This document shows positions 32,062-32,180 of a stretch of DNA of 32,180 nucleotides, piece after piece. Numbering within the stretch: the stretch's first letter is position 1; each line of letters starts with the position of its first letter. Origin of the DNA: a virus; IMG/VR virus record IMGVR_UViG_3300017751_000106, positions 1-32,180 of that record; one strand, written 5' to 3'. Both the position numbers and the translations under genes were made by a program. The notes below the pieces were generated by a model. The model was not told the DNA's origin and did no database searches. It was given only the letters and a program-made list of their open reading frames with translations.

Positions 32062-32180
32062 ATGAAAACACGAAAAGAAATCAACAATTTTTATGATGCT
32101 CTGGAAATCCACAACAAGATGAAAACAGAAACAACATTCAGCAAAGTCGCCATCAAGGTTAACACTGGCATAAATACCGG
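32062..32180 (+). CDS. Hypothetical gene, 3' truncated by window
   Basis: ATG 32062 follows an A-rich leader (cagaacaaaacagaaca). The first 39 residues begin MKTRKEINNFYDALEIHNKM and stay open to the window edge. They are charged and helical, with no recognisable domain. The gene is likely a further member of the early operon. Confidence 0.55.
   Translation, partial: MKTRKEINNFYDALEIHNKMKTETTFSKVAIKVNTGINT

Noticed and set aside
1-32180. tRNA genes, integrase, CRISPR array, IS elements
   Set aside because: None was visible by eye; coding density leaves no gap over about 210 nt. A short tRNA overlapping a gene cannot be fully excluded without a covariance search.

Overview
The window is most of the genome of a T7-like podovirus (Autographivirales type) infecting a Gram-negative bacterium. 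Every supported gene is on the + strand. It starts inside a single-subunit phage RNA polymerase gene and then follows the T7 order: RNA polymerase, single-strand DNA-binding protein, endonuclease I, primase-helicase, DNA polymerase, exonuclease, a gp6.7-like protein, portal, scaffold, major capsid, tail tubes A and B, gp13-like, gp14-like, gp15-like, gp16-like, tail fibre, holin, small terminase, large terminase. An amidase endolysin follows, and then a repeat-rich non-coding region leads into small genes of early type. The early region therefore lies after the terminase here, so the sequence was probably circularised or rotated and the physical genome ends should lie near 30.86-31.53 kb. A lipobox-bearing outer-membrane spanin implies a Gram-negative host. 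The host itself cannot be named from the sequence. Many leaders are A-rich and lack a Shine-Dalgarno motif.

Layout. 1-7.4 kb: transcription, replication and nucleotide metabolism, with a compact cytosine-methyltransferase-like gene inserted between DNA polymerase and exonuclease, and a dATP/dGTP-diphosphohydrolase-like small gene. 7.4-11.7 kb: small virion-type genes, a LamG-like structural protein, portal and scaffold. 11.7-13.5 kb: a cluster of micro-genes placed between scaffold and capsid, where T7 has almost nothing. It holds a holin-like membrane protein, a nested inner/outer spanin pair, and several very basic proteins of unknown function with heavily overlapping frames. 13.6-28.1 kb: capsid, a strong UUCG terminator, tail and the ejected core proteins. 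The gp15-like protein carries a domain resembling the 3D/MltA fold, which may replace the transglycosylase that T7 keeps in gp16. 28.1-30.9 kb: holin, terminases and endolysin. 30.9-32.2 kb: three helically phased 21-bp repeats with CTTAAAG/CTTTAAG cores, resembling the short-repeat arrays beside T7 terminal repeats, then unknown genes of probable early class.

How it works together: the phage RNA polymerase would transcribe the middle and late genes. Endonuclease I, exonuclease, polymerase and primase-helicase make concatemers and recycle host nucleotides. Scaffold, portal and capsid build the head, and the ejected core proteins carry DNA across the envelope. Lysis functions are split between the 11.7-12.2 kb spanin locus and the 28.1/30.2 kb holin and amidase. 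I see no integrase, repressor, tRNA, IS element or CRISPR array.
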